This document shows, one piece after another, positions 1 through 9,589 of a DNA stretch of 64,000 nt; positions within the stretch are counted from its first letter, which is position 1; the number at the start of each line of letters is the position of its first letter. The stretch covers positions 372,001 through 436,000 of the forward strand of contig NC_015554.1 of assembly GCF_000213655.1 (NCBI RefSeq), read 5' to 3'. Position numbers and translations under genes: made by a program. The stretch is from Alteromonas naphthalenivorans (GTDB lineage: Bacteria > Pseudomonadota > Gammaproteobacteria > Enterobacterales > Alteromonadaceae). The notes under the pieces were generated by a model. That model did not search any database. It saw only the letters and a list, made by a program, of their open reading frames with translations, and was not told the origin of the DNA.

Positions 1-243
1 GAGCAGGCCATTAAAGAGTTTACGGTTAACCAAGAGAACCTTGAGAAAGCATTGGCGAAAAACCCTATTTTAGTGACTGCGCTTAACCCTATCATTGGTT
101 ATGCGAAAGCCGCAGAAATAGCGAAAAAAGCTTACAAAGATAAAATGCCCGTTATCGATGTTGCAGAAGCGATGACCGACTTGCCAAGGTCTGAGCTGGA
201 ATCGTTATTAGACCCTAAAAAACTGACTGAAATTCAGCGCTAA
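1..243 (+). CDS. fumC: Class II fumarate hydratase, C-terminal fragment
   Basis: The reading frame is open from base 1 and ends at TAA 241-243, so only about the last 80 residues are present and the start lies outside the window. The tail shows the C-terminal signature of class II fumarases, LVTALNPIIGYAKAAEIAKK, followed by a short helical end with LLDPKKLTEI. These enzymes interconvert fumarate and malate in the TCA cycle. Aspartate ammonia-lyase belongs to the same superfamily and has a similar tail, but the NPIIGY...AKKAYK wording fits fumarase better. A strong terminator follows 76 bp downstream, so this is the last gene of its transcript. Confidence 0.8.
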   Translation, partial: EQAIKEFTVNQENLEKALAKNPILVTALNPIIGYAKAAEIAKKAYKDKMPVIDVAEAMTDLPRSELESLLDPKKLTEIQR

Positions 244-318
244 AGCATTTAGTAGGGCGGTTAACCGAGCTTTAATTCCCTGGTTGAAAGGCTCTATGGA
301 CAAAATATTGGTATGCAA

Positions 319-342
319 AGCGTGGAGCCCCACGCTTTTTTT
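319..342 (+). terminator. Rho-independent terminator after fumC
   Basis: The stem AGCGTGG pairs with CCACGCT around a four-base loop and runs directly into seven T residues. It separates fumC from the min cluster. Confidence 0.85.
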
Positions 343-540
343 ACGGATTTTCAAAGCAATTTTAGGTCGATACTAGATGCCTAGTGCAAAGGAATGTTAG
401 ATTGTGGTTGTTTTGTGAGCAGTTGTGCGCTTGTTAAGCGCTTGCCTATTGCCGATGAAGCGGAATTTGATAGAGTGCATACTCGCTTTAAGCCCTCATG
501 GTTGGGCAGTTGAGCAATAAAAATTACTCAGGAATAATTA

Positions 541-1293
541 ATGACAGATACATGCTTTCGCATGAAGGGCACTACACTAACCAGTATCGTGTTAGAAGTG
601 ATCGATTTTGAGCCAGATACCTTTGAATCTCAGCTTGCTGAAAAGGTAAATAGTGCACCCCAGTTTTTCACTCGTTCATCGCTAATATTGCATTTAGTCA
701 AATCACTCACTGCCACCGAATTCGAGTTGCTTGTTGCGTTATGTCGACGCTTTAAGCTTCAGCCTATGGCGGTTCGCGGTGAAGTTGGGCCACTTAGAAG
801 TATCATCAACGATTTGGGGTTAGCGGATGTTAGCCAAAGTAAATTCACCGAAAGCTCGTTGAAAACAACAAAATCAGAAAGTACCACGTCTAAAGAGCAG
901 GCCGCGAATGAGCCAGCAGCATCCACACCAGTATCTTCGCCAGTACCCACACCAGCAGCCATTAAACCGGTAAAAGTCATTAGCCGCCCAGTACGCTCTG
1001 GGCAGCAAGTCTATGCCGAAGGTGGTGATTTGGTGATTACCGCAGCGGTGAGCGAAGGGGCAGAAGTACTAGCAGATGGAAATATTCATGTTTACGGCAC
1101 ACTTAGAGGCCGAGCTCTGGCGGGCGTAAAAGGTAACGTGCATGCCCGCGTTTTTTGTCAGTCGTTAGATGCAGAACTTATCTCAATTGCTGGGCAATTC
1201 ATTATGCATGAAACCGTAAAAGCATCATGCTGGAAACAGCCCGCACAAATCTATTTAGAAGAGGACACGTTACACATTGAGCCTATCGCCTAA
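541..1293 (+). CDS. minC: Septum site-determining protein MinC
   Basis: MinC inhibits FtsZ polymerisation away from midcell, and MinD recruits it to the membrane. The 250-residue protein has the family layout. An N-terminal FtsZ-inhibiting domain (about residues 1-105) is followed by a low-complexity linker rich in Ser, Thr, Pro and Ala (about 110-150). The C-terminal right-handed beta-helix domain that binds MinD comes last, recognisable by VYAEGGDLVI and HVYGTLRGRALAG. AGGAA lies about ten bases before the ATG. The next gene is minD, 29 bp downstream on the same strand. The linker is longer than in E. coli MinC, which accounts for the length above the usual 230 or so. Confidence 0.96.
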   Translation: MTDTCFRMKGTTLTSIVLEVIDFEPDTFESQLAEKVNSAPQFFTRSSLILHLVKSLTATEFELLVALCRRFKLQPMAVRGEVGPLRSIINDLGLADVSQSKFTESSLKTTKSESTTSKEQAANEPAASTPVSSPVPTPAAIKPVKVISRPVRSGQQVYAEGGDLVITAAVSEGAEVLADGNIHVYGTLRGRALAGVKGNVHARVFCQSLDAELISIAGQFIMHETVKASCWKQPAQIYLEEDTLHIEPIA

Positions 1294-1322
1294 GTGTTAA
1301 CGTATTCTACAAGGAATTAAAA

Positions 1323-2132
1323 ATGGCAAAGATTATCGTAGTAACATCGGGTAAAGGTGGGGTTGGTAAAACGACTTCAAGTGCGGCTATCAGTACAGGT
1401 TTAGCCTTAGCGGGTCATAAAACCGTCGTGATAGATTTTGATGTGGGCTTGCGTAACCTCGATTTGATCATGGGCTGTGAACGCCGTGTGGTCTACGACT
1501 TCGTTAACGTGATAAATAAAGAAGCCACGCTGAAACAAGCGCTAATTAAAGATAAGCGTACCGACAACTTGTTTATTCTGCCAGCATCACAAACACGTGA
1601 TAAAGACGCGCTTACCATCGATGGGGTTCAAGCGGTTCTTAACGAGTTGAAAGAAGATTTCGATTTTATTATCTGTGATTCACCAGCAGGTATAGAACAA
1701 GGCGCTCAAATGGCATTGTATTTTGCCGATGAAGCTATCGTTGTGACCAACCCTGAAGTCTCTTCGGTACGTGATTCAGATCGTATTTTAGGTATTTTGC
1801 AAAGTAAGTCTTTGCGCGCTGAACAAGGAAAGCCGGTAAAAGAGCATTTACTGCTTACCCGCTACAATCCTCAGCGAGTTGAAAGTGCAGAAATGCTTAG
1901 TGTTGCTGATGTTGAAGAAATATTAGCGATACCACTATTGGGCGTTATTCCTGAATCGGAAGCCGTACTTAAAGCTTCTAACCAAGGTCAGCCGGTTATT
2001 CTAGACTTAGAAGCCAATGCTGGTCAGGCATATTCAGACGCCGTTCGCCGCTTATTAGGCGAAACCATTGAACATAGATTTCTAGAAGCAGAGAAAAAAG
2101 GGTTCTTTAAGCGCCTGCTAGGAGGCAAGTAA
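1323..2132 (+). CDS. minD: Septum site-determining ATPase MinD
   Basis: MinD is a ParA/MinD-type ATPase that binds the inner membrane as an ATP dimer, carries MinC and is released by MinE, which gives pole-to-pole oscillation. The deviant Walker [10 protein letters not shown] is at residues 10-18. DVGLRNLD and the [10 protein letters not shown] segment are typical. The last residues ([12 protein letters not shown]) form the amphipathic membrane-targeting helix. At 269 residues the length is standard. AAGGAATT precedes the ATG. The stop codon overlaps the minE start by one base (TAATG), which suggests translational coupling. Confidence 0.98.
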   Translation: MAKIIVVTSGKGGVGKTTSSAAISTGLALAGHKTVVIDFDVGLRNLDLIMGCERRVVYDFVNVINKEATLKQALIKDKRTDNLFILPASQTRDKDALTIDGVQAVLNELKEDFDFIICDSPAGIEQGAQMALYFADEAIVVTNPEVSSVRDSDRILGILQSKSLRAEQGKPVKEHLLLTRYNPQRVESAEMLSVADVEEILAIPLLGVIPESEAVLKASNQGQPVILDLEANAGQAYSDAVRRLLGETIEHRFLEAEKKGFFKRLLGGK

Positions 2133-2389
2133 TGAGTATTTTCGATTACCTACTCAAGAAAAAGGAAAAGCCGCGCACTGCGGCGGTGGCCAAAGAGCGG
2201 TTACAAATCATTGTAGCTCACGAAAGACGTAAACGTACCGAGCCTGATTATCTGCCAATGATGCAGCAAGAAATTATTCAGGTAATACGCAAATATGTGA
2301 GTATTGCAGACGACCAAGTGTCGGTACAGTTGGAAAGCAGTGACGATTGCAGCGTGCTAGAGCTAAACGTTACTTTGCCTGAAAGCTAG
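2132..2389 (+). CDS. minE: Cell division topological specificity factor MinE
   Basis: MinE stimulates MinD ATPase and forms the ring that confines MinCD to the poles. The 85-residue protein begins [13 protein letters not shown], the usual N-terminal membrane-binding stretch. It continues with the anti-MinCD helix ([14 protein letters not shown]) and the dimerisation domain ([11 protein letters not shown]). Its ATG overlaps the minD stop codon. A GGAGG sequence just inside the 3' end of minD serves as ribosome binding site. Confidence 0.97.
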   Translation: MSIFDYLLKKKEKPRTAAVAKERLQIIVAHERRKRTEPDYLPMMQQEIIQVIRKYVSIADDQVSVQLESSDDCSVLELNVTLPES

Positions 2390-2469
2390 AACTAGGGCTA
2401 AGGCCAGGAATAGCCGGTATACACCGTATCAAAGCCGCCCATGCCGCGACTTATATTAAAATAGTATTG

Positions 2470-2495
2470 CCCGTGTCTTAGTAACAAGACATGGG
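2470..2495. terminator. Possible bidirectional terminator between minE and ppk2
   Basis: CCCGTGTCTT pairs with AAGACATGGG (one G-T pair) around a six-base loop, midway between two convergent genes. The flanking T-tracts are poor, so termination efficiency is uncertain. Confidence 0.4.
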
Positions 2496-2509
2496 TAAAC
2501 TGTTATTGT

Positions 2510-3343
2510 TTATTCGCTTTTCTCTAAAGTAATACCAAGTTGCTGCTTTGCTAAATGCACCACGGTAGGGTCGATTGGCGGTGGTTCTACAACTACGCCA
2601 TCACTGAGTGCCTCAACAATCGTTTTTAGCACGCTAATACGTGCAAACCATTTATGCTCGGCCTCTATCACATGCCAGGGTGCCATTTGAGTATCGGTTT
2701 TATCAAACATTTCTTCTATGGCATTAATGTAATCGTCCCGTCGGCCACGATTTCGTATATCTTCTTCGGTTAGCTTCCAGCGTTTGTAAGGGTTATTTAA
2801 GCGTTCTTCAAAGCGCTCTAATTGCTCGGCTGCTGAAATATGCATAAAGAGTTTTATAATTGTTACGCCGTCATCAATTAAGAGTCGTTCAAACTCATTA
2901 ATTTCTTGATAAGCTCTTTCCCATGCGGGTGTAGGTGTAAAACCTTCAATGCGTTCTACCATCACACGGCCATAGTAAGAGCGGTCAAAAATGGCTATTC
3001 TTCCCGGTACAGGTAGCCGTGTTTGAAACCGATAGAGGTAGTGGCGACCTTGTTCCTCAGGTGTGGGTTTGGCGAACGAGTGAACGCGAAACCCGCGAGG
3101 GTCAAGTTTTTCGGTTATCCTCCTAATAGCGCCGCCTTTACCTGAGGCATCCCACCCTTCAAACACGATGATGGCGCGTCGGCCTTGGTGATAATAAGCC
3201 TGCTGTACATGTAGCAGTTTTTTCTGCCAGCTTTTCAATGTGTTTTTGTAATGCTTGCGACTATCAATAAAAGGCGCATCATCGCCTTCAGGCAATGTAA
3301 GTTTGCGCTCAAGAAGAGAAATAGAAGATACTGAACGCGCCAT
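2510..3343 (-). CDS. ppk2: PPK2-family polyphosphate kinase
   Basis: PPK2 enzymes transfer phosphate between inorganic polyphosphate and nucleotides and are unrelated to PPK1. The 277-residue protein is a single PPK2 domain with a P-loop kinase fold. Walker A GWDASGKGG lies at about residues 63-71 and Walker B IFDRSYYGR at about 118-126. The lid region follows around RWKLTEEDIRNRG. The single-domain length matches class I or III PPK2 (substrate ADP, GDP or AMP), but the substrate cannot be read from sequence alone. It converges on minE and has no operon partner. Confidence 0.9.
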   Translation of the reverse strand: MARSVSSISLLERKLTLPEGDDAPFIDSRKHYKNTLKSWQKKLLHVQQAYYHQGRRAIIVFEGWDASGKGGAIRRITEKLDPRGFRVHSFAKPTPEEQGRHYLYRFQTRLPVPGRIAIFDRSYYGRVMVERIEGFTPTPAWERAYQEINEFERLLIDDGVTIIKLFMHISAAEQLERFEERLNNPYKRWKLTEEDIRNRGRRDDYINAIEEMFDKTDTQMAPWHVIEAEHKWFARISVLKTIVEALSDGVVVEPPPIDPTVVHLAKQQLGITLEKSE

Positions 3344-3554
3344 GATGATCCCGTTTGTTTCTTTTCAGGGTATGCCTTTCAGACAAGCGTGTCCATTTAG
3401 TCTCTCATTCTCATGCTAAATGAAAGAACGCTGGCTATTGTTTCAGTTAGTTTCACCCCAATAGTTGATAGCATTACTCAAGTATTAGATAATTGGGTTA
3501 TCGATGCGTGCACGTGAATGCGTGCAGGTGCACATGGTTAATGAAGAGGTGAGT

Positions 3555-3899
3555 ATGTCTGTAGAAATGGCGTTGCCAATTGAGTTTTCTGATGCAGCGG
3601 CGACAAAAGTAAAAGCGCTCATCACGGAAGAAGAAAATCCTGCGTTAAAACTGCGGGTTTATGTTACTGGGGGCGGTTGTTCTGGCTTTCAGTATGGTTT
3701 CACTTTTGATGAGAAAGTGAACGACGGTGATATGACAATTGATAAAGATGACGTTACCTTAGTGGTAGACCCTATGAGTTTGCAATACTTAGTGGGCGGC
3801 GTTGTTGACTACGTTGAAGGTTTAGAAGGTTCACGCTTTTTAGTGCAAAACCCGAATGCAACCACCACTTGCGGATGCGGCGCTAGCTTTAGCGTGTAA
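3555..3899 (+). CDS. erpA: Iron-sulfur cluster insertion protein ErpA
   Basis: ErpA is an A-type carrier that delivers Fe-S clusters to apoproteins such as IspG/IspH and respiratory enzymes. The three conserved cysteines are present: Cys42 in GGGCSGFQ, and Cys106 and Cys108 in TTCGCGASF. The open frame extends upstream to 3504, but the ATG at 3555 gives the standard 114 residues and is preceded by GAGGTGAG, so this start is preferred. It stands alone between divergent ppk2 and a downstream GST gene. Confidence 0.95.
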   Translation: MSVEMALPIEFSDAAATKVKALITEEENPALKLRVYVTGGGCSGFQYGFTFDEKVNDGDMTIDKDDVTLVVDPMSLQYLVGGVVDYVEGLEGSRFLVQNPNATTTCGCGASFSV

Positions 3900-4023
3900 A
3901 TGATAATCGGGCATACATCGCATCTTGGTGTATGCTTGTCTCGCGTTTATGATCTTGTACTTTTCTCCTCGTTGATTTTATGGCTAAACTGAGTGTGTAA
4001 ATAAATTCACTCAGGTTGAAGCT

Positions 4024-4596
4024 ATGAAACTGTATGGTTCAGTAACATCTCCATTTGTACGTAGAATTCGCGTAGTACTTTCTAACACGCCCCATGAATT
4101 CCTCGATTTACAAATATTCTCTGGGGAAGACAGAGAGCTACTCGCATCGCGAAACCCCACCTTAAAAGTGCCTTGCCTAGAAGACAACGGGCAACTAATT
4201 TTCGATTCCAGAGTAATTTATAGTTATTTGGCGAGTAAACTTGACCATGACTCCCTGTCTTGGGAGGAAGAAAATCTGCTTACTCTGATAGATGCTGCTA
4301 ACGATTCATTCGTGCAGTTGATGCTACTAAAGCGCTCTGATATCGATATCAATCAAGACAAGCTCATCATTCGTTTGCAAAAAGAACGTATCGAATCGGT
4401 TTTTTCGACACTGTCTAAGCAGTTGGAAGCGGGTGGATTTAGTGGCTGGACGTACCCTGAAATATGTCTGTACTCAATGGTAGATTGGGTGCTATTCAGA
4501 GAATTGCACAGCTTTAAAGATTACCCTTTGTTGCTGGAATTCCACGAAAAACATCGCGACCGTATAGAGCTAACCGCTACCGACCCACGTCAGTAG
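4024..4596 (+). CDS. Glutathione S-transferase family protein
   Basis: A 190-residue protein with a thioredoxin-fold N-terminal GST domain (about residues 1-78). It shows MKLYGSVTSPFVRRIRVVL, cis-proline region LKVPCLEDN and the glutathione-contact segment IFDSRVIYSYL. The remainder is helical and shorter than in a full GST C-domain. A Ser-Pro-Phe segment replaces a Cys-X-X-Cys, so disulfide reductase activity is unlikely. No substrate can be named. Its 3' end overlaps the convergent dehydrogenase gene by seven bases. Confidence 0.8.
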   Translation: MKLYGSVTSPFVRRIRVVLSNTPHEFLDLQIFSGEDRELLASRNPTLKVPCLEDNGQLIFDSRVIYSYLASKLDHDSLSWEEENLLTLIDAANDSFVQLMLLKRSDIDINQDKLIIRLQKERIESVFSTLSKQLEAGGFSGWTYPEICLYSMVDWVLFRELHSFKDYPLLLEFHEKHRDRIELTATDPRQ

Positions 4597-5552
4597 CCTT
4601 TGTTGAAATCAAATTGATAGAGTAGCGCCTCATTCGCTATGTAACGTTTTGCATTAGCCACAAATACGCTAGCAACATCTTCAGGTGATGATACTGCAGC
4701 AGTATGAGCAGTAACTACCACCTTTGGGTGTGTCCAAAATGGGTGCTTCTCTGGCAGTGGTTCTTGGGTGAATACGTCAAGGACTGCTGCTTGTAGTGTG
4801 CCGTTATCCAGCGCGTTTAAAAGCGCGTCTTCTATAATGGCACTTCCACGTCCCGCATTGATAAACACGCTATGAGGCTTTAGTGCGCCAAAGAAAGCCT
4901 GGTTTAATACACCTGTAGTGGCGGGCGTATCTGGCATCAGGTTCACCACATGGTCGGCCTCTTGGGCAAACTTGAGTAGATCAGTTGCTACATAGACATC
5001 ATCGAAACCGTCTACCGCTTGACCACTTCTCGATAAGCTTATGACCTTCATTTCAAAACTTTTTGCCACAGGAATAAGAGCTTGAGCTATTGAGCCAGCG
5101 CCTAAAATACCAAGGGTTTTACCCGTAAGGGGCGCTCGAGGGCTTTCTTCCCAGATTGGGGGCTGATGATTCTGGTTCTGCGCGAACGCGGGAATATTGC
5201 GTGCGTATTGCAAGAGATAAGCAAACACATATTCGCGCATTAGCTTTCCAAACACGCCTTTTACGCCAGTGAGTATATAATCGCTTTTGTCCAAATTAAG
5301 CAGCGGTGCATTGCCAGCCCACGTTGATTGGCACCACTTCAAGCCAGTGCACTGGTCGATAACCTCAGCCGCCAAATTAGGATCGGCAAGTAATACCTCA
5401 ACCTCGTCAGGGTTAATTTGTTCAGAAGTGGTAACGGCTTGGCAGATATTCAAAGCATGAGACTGGGGCCATGCATTTGCTATTTCCTCGGCTAATGCGC
5501 TGGCATCTTTGCTGAGTATAGAGACGTTGAGTGTAGGCGATTGAATTGACAT
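4590..5552 (-). CDS. D-2-hydroxyacid dehydrogenase family protein
   Basis: A 320-residue member of the D-isomer-specific 2-hydroxyacid dehydrogenases, NAD(P)H-dependent enzymes that reduce 2-keto acids. The Rossmann motif LGILGAGSIAQAL is near residue 148. The catalytic Arg lies in NAGRGSAI, the Glu in QEPLPEKHPFW and the His in VTAHTAA. The highly diverged N-terminal substrate domain and overall length resemble the glyoxylate/hydroxypyruvate reductase A-like group. Substrate is not predictable here. It is transcribed alone and converges on the GST gene. Confidence 0.85.
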   Translation of the reverse strand: MSIQSPTLNVSILSKDASALAEEIANAWPQSHALNICQAVTTSEQINPDEVEVLLADPNLAAEVIDQCTGLKWCQSTWAGNAPLLNLDKSDYILTGVKGVFGKLMREYVFAYLLQYARNIPAFAQNQNHQPPIWEESPRAPLTGKTLGILGAGSIAQALIPVAKSFEMKVISLSRSGQAVDGFDDVYVATDLLKFAQEADHVVNLMPDTPATTGVLNQAFFGALKPHSVFINAGRGSAIIEDALLNALDNGTLQAAVLDVFTQEPLPEKHPFWTHPKVVVTAHTAAVSSPEDVASVFVANAKRYIANEALLYQFDFNKGY

Positions 5553-5790
5553 AAGTGAGCCTTAGTAATCTTTATTGGTGGCCTTTACAATTAGCACACG
5601 AATACATAGCGTAAATAGTTTACGCAGAATGGATACTGCTAGTGAGGATACCCTAAGATAATCATTCACATAAGGCAACGCTATCGGTCAAACTAAAGAA
5701 AATGTCGAACATAGCCGATAACAGCCTAGAATCCTTTTCTTCTAGCGCCTAAACTTACCAAGGCTCTAGGTTTTTTACAGGCGACTTAAC

Positions 5791-6237
5791 ATGTTTCAAT
5801 TTACCCTGAATGTATCCCTTCATGCGCCCATCTCCTTTTTGTTTGCTGCGTTTCATGAACCTGAATATTTATCTGAATGGTTTGCACCGGGTAATTGCAC
5901 GGTATCGCAGATTATGAGTAGCTTTAAGGAAGGCGGAAGATACCGCATAAAAGTGATTGAACCCAACGGCGTTGAAATAGCGCTAACGGGCGAATATGTG
6001 ACTATCTTAGCAAACGAGAAGCTTGTGTTCTCTTGGGCGTGGGAAGATGGCGTAGAAGAAACGGTAATGAGCTCAGTAGATATCTCGTTTGAAGAAACAA
6101 GCGAAGGGGAAGTGGCGTTAACGTTAATTCATAGTGGTTTCAATAACCAAGAAGAATGCGACCAGCATCAATATGCATGGATGTCTTGCCTAGAAAAGCT
6201 TGCAGTATTAGCCGATAAACAAGTGGCGTTTAACTAA
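5791..6237 (+). CDS. SRPBCC (AHSA1-like) domain protein
   Basis: A 148-residue single-domain protein of the START/Bet v 1 superfamily, AHSA1 (activator of Hsp90 ATPase homologue 1-like) subgroup. It begins with FTLNVSLHAPISFLFAAF and carries EYLSEWFAPG and the strand FSWAWEDGVEETVMSSVDI typical of this group. The fold makes a hydrophobic pocket, but ligand and role are unknown for most bacterial members. It stands alone and is followed by a clear terminator. Confidence 0.8.
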   Translation: MFQFTLNVSLHAPISFLFAAFHEPEYLSEWFAPGNCTVSQIMSSFKEGGRYRIKVIEPNGVEIALTGEYVTILANEKLVFSWAWEDGVEETVMSSVDISFEETSEGEVALTLIHSGFNNQEECDQHQYAWMSCLEKLAVLADKQVAFN

Positions 6238-6287
6238 AGCTGTAATGCTAGCGAAATATTAATAGCGCAGTGTTGCTAAAGATATAA

Positions 6288-6316
6288 AAAAAGCAGTCAT
6301 GAAATGACTGCTTTTC
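6288..6316. terminator. Bidirectional rho-independent terminator
   Basis: AAGCAGTCAT and ATGACTGCTT form a perfect ten-base stem with a GAA loop. There is an A-tract on the left and a T-tract on the right, so it can serve both the SRPBCC gene and the convergent reductase gene. Confidence 0.85.
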
Positions 6317-6384
6317 TATTTACTAACTGCAACATTTTTGCACCTGCAGTTAAATTAACCTTATTTGTTAGGTTAGCTTATTTG

Positions 6385-7506
6385 TTAGGTTAAGGACTCC
6401 ATGGCCGCTTTTCCGCTTTCTTCACGGTAGGTGTTGTAATCGGTATAACCTTCTTCACCACCACCATACCATGTTGAAGGATCATCAAACGCTGCCAGCG
6501 GGTAGTTATTTTTAAACCGCGTAGGCAAATCAGGATTGGTGATCCAAGGGCGCCCAAAAGCAATCATGTCGGCATCACCGTCGCTAATACGTTTCTCTGC
6601 CTCCTCTTGGGTATAACCACAGTTGCCCATTAACATGCCGTCGAACAAGGCACGAAACTCAGCAAGTGTCATAGGCTCACCGCGTTCATGAAAACCAAAC
6701 GCTAGGCCATCCATCACATGTAAATAGCCAAGGTCTAGCTTATTAAGTGCTTGGGCGACATAAGTAAACGTATCGCGAAAATCATCTGCACCCATGTCAT
6801 TAAATACGCCGTTAGGCGATAAACGCACTCCAACTTGCTCTGAAGGCCAAATCTCTAGCACAGCGTCCATCACTTCACTAAGGAAGCGGTACCGATTATC
6901 TACGCTGCCGCCATATTCATCACTACGTTGATTGCTGCGACTGTCTAAAAACTGATTTAACAGGTAACCGTTAGCGGCATGCACTTCTATACCATCAAAA
7001 CCTGCAGCTTTCGCATTTACAGCCGCATGTTTGAAATCAGCAACCGTTCTACGAATGTCATCTTGTGTCATTGCTCTTGGCACTTCGTAAGGCTTTTTAC
7101 CTTTTGGCGTGTGAATTTCATCGCCTTCGATGGCAATAGCAGATGCAGAAAAAGGCAGGTCGCCGTTATGAAAGTCACTATGAGACGCACGACCGGTATG
7201 CCATAACTGAAGGATAATTTTGCCGCCAGCTTCATGCACTCTTTCATTAATAGAGCGCCATCCTTCCACCATTTCTTCGGTGTAGATTCCGGGCGTGTCT
7301 ACCCAGCCAATACCTTCTTCTGATATGGCCGTTGCTTCGGTGATAATAAGGCCAGCATCGGCGCGCTGTACGTATTGATCGCCCATGATTTTGTTTGGTA
7401 TGCGGTCGCTACCTGCACGGCCGCGTGTCATAGGTGCTAATACCATGCGGTTTTGTAGCGTATTTCCTGCCCATTCTAGTGGTTTAAACAGAGATAACTC
7501 TGACAT
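6385..7506 (-). CDS. Alkene reductase (Old Yellow Enzyme, NemA-like)
   Basis: An FMN-dependent ene-reductase of 373 residues, the usual length for bacterial OYEs such as NemA. The N-terminal LFKPLEWAGNTLQNRMVLAPMTRGRA, the HTGRASH segment and EVHAANGYLLNQFL followed by YGGS are family hallmarks, covering the TIM barrel, flavin contacts and active-site His-Asn pair. Such enzymes use NAD(P)H to reduce activated C=C bonds, nitroesters or N-ethylmaleimide. The physiological substrate is not evident. No neighbouring TetR repressor is present, unlike E. coli nemRA. Confidence 0.92.
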   Translation of the reverse strand: MSELSLFKPLEWAGNTLQNRMVLAPMTRGRAGSDRIPNKIMGDQYVQRADAGLIITEATAISEEGIGWVDTPGIYTEEMVEGWRSINERVHEAGGKIILQLWHTGRASHSDFHNGDLPFSASAIAIEGDEIHTPKGKKPYEVPRAMTQDDIRRTVADFKHAAVNAKAAGFDGIEVHAANGYLLNQFLDSRSNQRSDEYGGSVDNRYRFLSEVMDAVLEIWPSEQVGVRLSPNGVFNDMGADDFRDTFTYVAQALNKLDLGYLHVMDGLAFGFHERGEPMTLAEFRALFDGMLMGNCGYTQEEAEKRISDGDADMIAFGRPWITNPDLPTRFKNNYPLAAFDDPSTWYGGGEEGYTDYNTYREESGKAAMESLT

Positions 7507-7777
7507 TTGTCGTTCCTTTTAAAACTGTGTGTAAGTGATTACAGAAATGGATGCGACTTGGATTGATTCAAGATGAAAGGATATGCCGATTGGTACTAAT
7601 AAATAGCAAAACGAGTGCAAGAGAGGCGAGGGGGAACGCTGCGAAGTTGGTAATGCAGATGTTAATCGCGTAATACGAGAAGAGGCGTTAACTAATGAAA
7701 ATGCGTTTAAGCTAAAAAGAAAAAAGGCCCTCAAAATGACGACCTGTACGGTAGAAATAAGAGGGAGTTTGCTTTAA

Positions 7778-9097
7778 CTAGCGCAGTAGTAAACCTGCAA
7801 GGTTTACGTCAAATCGTACGCCCACCACCCATACATCATCTAAGGATTGAAGTCGGTCACGCTCGCTAAACTGGTCTGGATTGATAATATAATGCACGTT
7901 GGGCTGAACCCGAATATTGTCGTTAATATGGACACCGTAGCTTAACTCCATCATGGTTTGGCTGCTTGCAGGGCGACCTGAACCGCCATTTGCTTCGCGC
8001 AATACGCGTTGGTCTTCAATAGCATCCTCACTATAAAATTGTTGCGTGAAGACAAAACCAATTGTGTCTTCGTCTCTTCCTTCGAAGGTACCACGTTTAA
8101 CAAAGCCAGCTTTAATATACTCATCTTCTATTAGCTCACCAGATGTGCCCGTTAACACGGCACCAAAAATCGTAACGCTGCGTTTAGAATTTAAATCTGG
8201 ACGTAAAATGGTTTGCTCGAATCGGGCGAAAATACCAGAGCGCCCATTTTGTGTTGCATAGTCATTACCGGTGACAGCAGCAAAATTACCCTTCTCATCT
8301 TTAGCAGGATAGGTATAGTCCGCGCCATCATACCAACCGCCAATTTCATAGCGTTTTGGGTAGTCGTCATTTTCCCATGTAGTTTGATAGCCCAACGTCA
8401 CAGGTACGACCACGCCAGTAGATTCATCCGTTGACCAATCAAAGCCATGATCACGCAAATCTTGATGGGGAGTGTTCTCTTCATACACACCAGTATGAAA
8501 ATAGATTTCAGGTGATAGCCAGTACTTTGCGTGACCTCCCCAACTTGAAACAGGCCACCATGTAAAGTTACTGGTTTTAAATACAAAGGTGGGGTTACCG
8601 CAGGCAGAATTCGTTTGAAAGTACTGGCATAGCTCTGAACCAAGAAAGCTGATGTTAGCCACAGTTCTGCCAACTTCTACTTGTAGCTGGTCGTCAAAAA
8701 AGCTTTTCTCTACGGTAAGTCTGGCTAAACGGGAGTTTTGGCCGCCATAGATTTCTTGAACAGACGTACTGCTTCCAATATGCGTGGCCGCAAGGTTTTG
8801 TCCGTGACGATTAGTAAATGCCACATGGACTTTAGTCTTTTCCCAACCTGCAAATTTTTCTAAGTCTATTTCTGCGCCCAAAAATAATTGACCAGCATAT
8901 GCACTCCCTTCACGCTTACCCCCTTCAACATTACTAGCGGCTTCTCCCGTGTAGCTGGCCTGCCATTCTATGTATTCCGATGTATCTTGAGCAGAAAATG
9001 TAGGGTAAGAAAAACTGACTAATAGATAGCAGGAAGTAAGTGTAAATGGCTTTAAAGCCAGAGTTTTTTGCTTTAACCAACGAAAAGTATGCTTCAT
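7778..9097 (-). CDS. OprB-family carbohydrate porin
   Basis: A 439-residue outer membrane beta-barrel protein. It has a signal peptide (hydrophobic stretch, cleavage probably near FSAQDTSEY) and the OprB pattern of strands. Typical segments are FLGAEIDLEKFAGW, LEVGRTVANISFLGSELCQYFQ-like sequence, FEQTILRPDLNSKRS near the middle and LSYGVHINDNIRVQPNVHYIINPDQ near the end. OprB porins let mono- and disaccharides across the outer membrane. The divergent gene 490 bp away encodes a sugar symporter, so the two probably form a sugar uptake route. Confidence 0.88.
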   Translation of the reverse strand: MKHTFRWLKQKTLALKPFTLTSCYLLVSFSYPTFSAQDTSEYIEWQASYTGEAASNVEGGKREGSAYAGQLFLGAEIDLEKFAGWEKTKVHVAFTNRHGQNLAATHIGSSTSVQEIYGGQNSRLARLTVEKSFFDDQLQVEVGRTVANISFLGSELCQYFQTNSACGNPTFVFKTSNFTWWPVSSWGGHAKYWLSPEIYFHTGVYEENTPHQDLRDHGFDWSTDESTGVVVPVTLGYQTTWENDDYPKRYEIGGWYDGADYTYPAKDEKGNFAAVTGNDYATQNGRSGIFARFEQTILRPDLNSKRSVTIFGAVLTGTSGELIEDEYIKAGFVKRGTFEGRDEDTIGFVFTQQFYSEDAIEDQRVLREANGGSGRPASSQTMMELSYGVHINDNIRVQPNVHYIINPDQFSERDRLQSLDDVWVVGVRFDVNLAGLLLR

Positions 9098-9589
9098 ATC
9101 TTACCCTTAGAGTTGATTGAACGTGCTTATAACTTGCACTTATCTTTGTGTGCTCATCACGATGTTTTTATTTGTTTCCAATGCCTAGAACAGAGAGAAC
9201 TTAAATTACATCGTGTTAACAGTTTTCGTATGGGAAACGCAATTTAATGCAGTTAAAGAAATAAATCAATCATGTTTATTTATTTGTATTTTACAAAGTT
9301 GTTAATAGTTGAAGTGAGGCAGTGTGACGTTTTTTCGGTATGGAAATGCTATTTTTATAGACTTTTGTAGTGCTTTTTTCATATGTAAATGTGGTTTAAG
9401 CCTTGTTTAATATAAAGAATTGATAAGATTTGGAATGGTATGGATAATTGAAGTGATCGCATTGATGTGAATTTGTTGTGATTTTTTTAGTCTGGCTAGA
9501 TATTAAATAAGTCTTGTTGATTTATTGACATGAACATTTTTTGTTGTTTAAATTACTCAACAAATTGTTTACAAGATGAGGTTGGGGTG
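9098..9589. promoter_or_regulatory. AT-rich divergent intergenic region with repeated motif
   Basis: No gene is seen in these roughly 490 bases between the divergent porin and symporter genes. Three similar stretches occur: TTTTCGTATGGGAAA (9223-9237), TTTTTCGGTATGGAAAT (9331-9347) and TTTTTTCATATGTAAAT (about 9374-9390). They look like degenerate copies of one TTTC-N-TATG-AAA motif and could be operator sites for a sugar-responsive regulator. No regulator gene lies nearby, so this is tentative. Confidence 0.3.

Noticed and set aside
3909..3936. Hairpin GCATACA/TGTATGC after erpA as a terminator
   Set aside because: No T-tract follows and the loop is long.
7519..7734. 71-residue minus-strand ORF between the reductase and porin genes
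   Set aside because: No ribosome binding site and no recognisable product; the composition looks like chance translation of an intergenic stretch.
9223..9390. Three TATG-AAA motifs as proven regulator sites
   Set aside because: Kept only as a tentative note. Spacing is irregular, matches are loose and the region is AT-rich, so chance similarity is likely.
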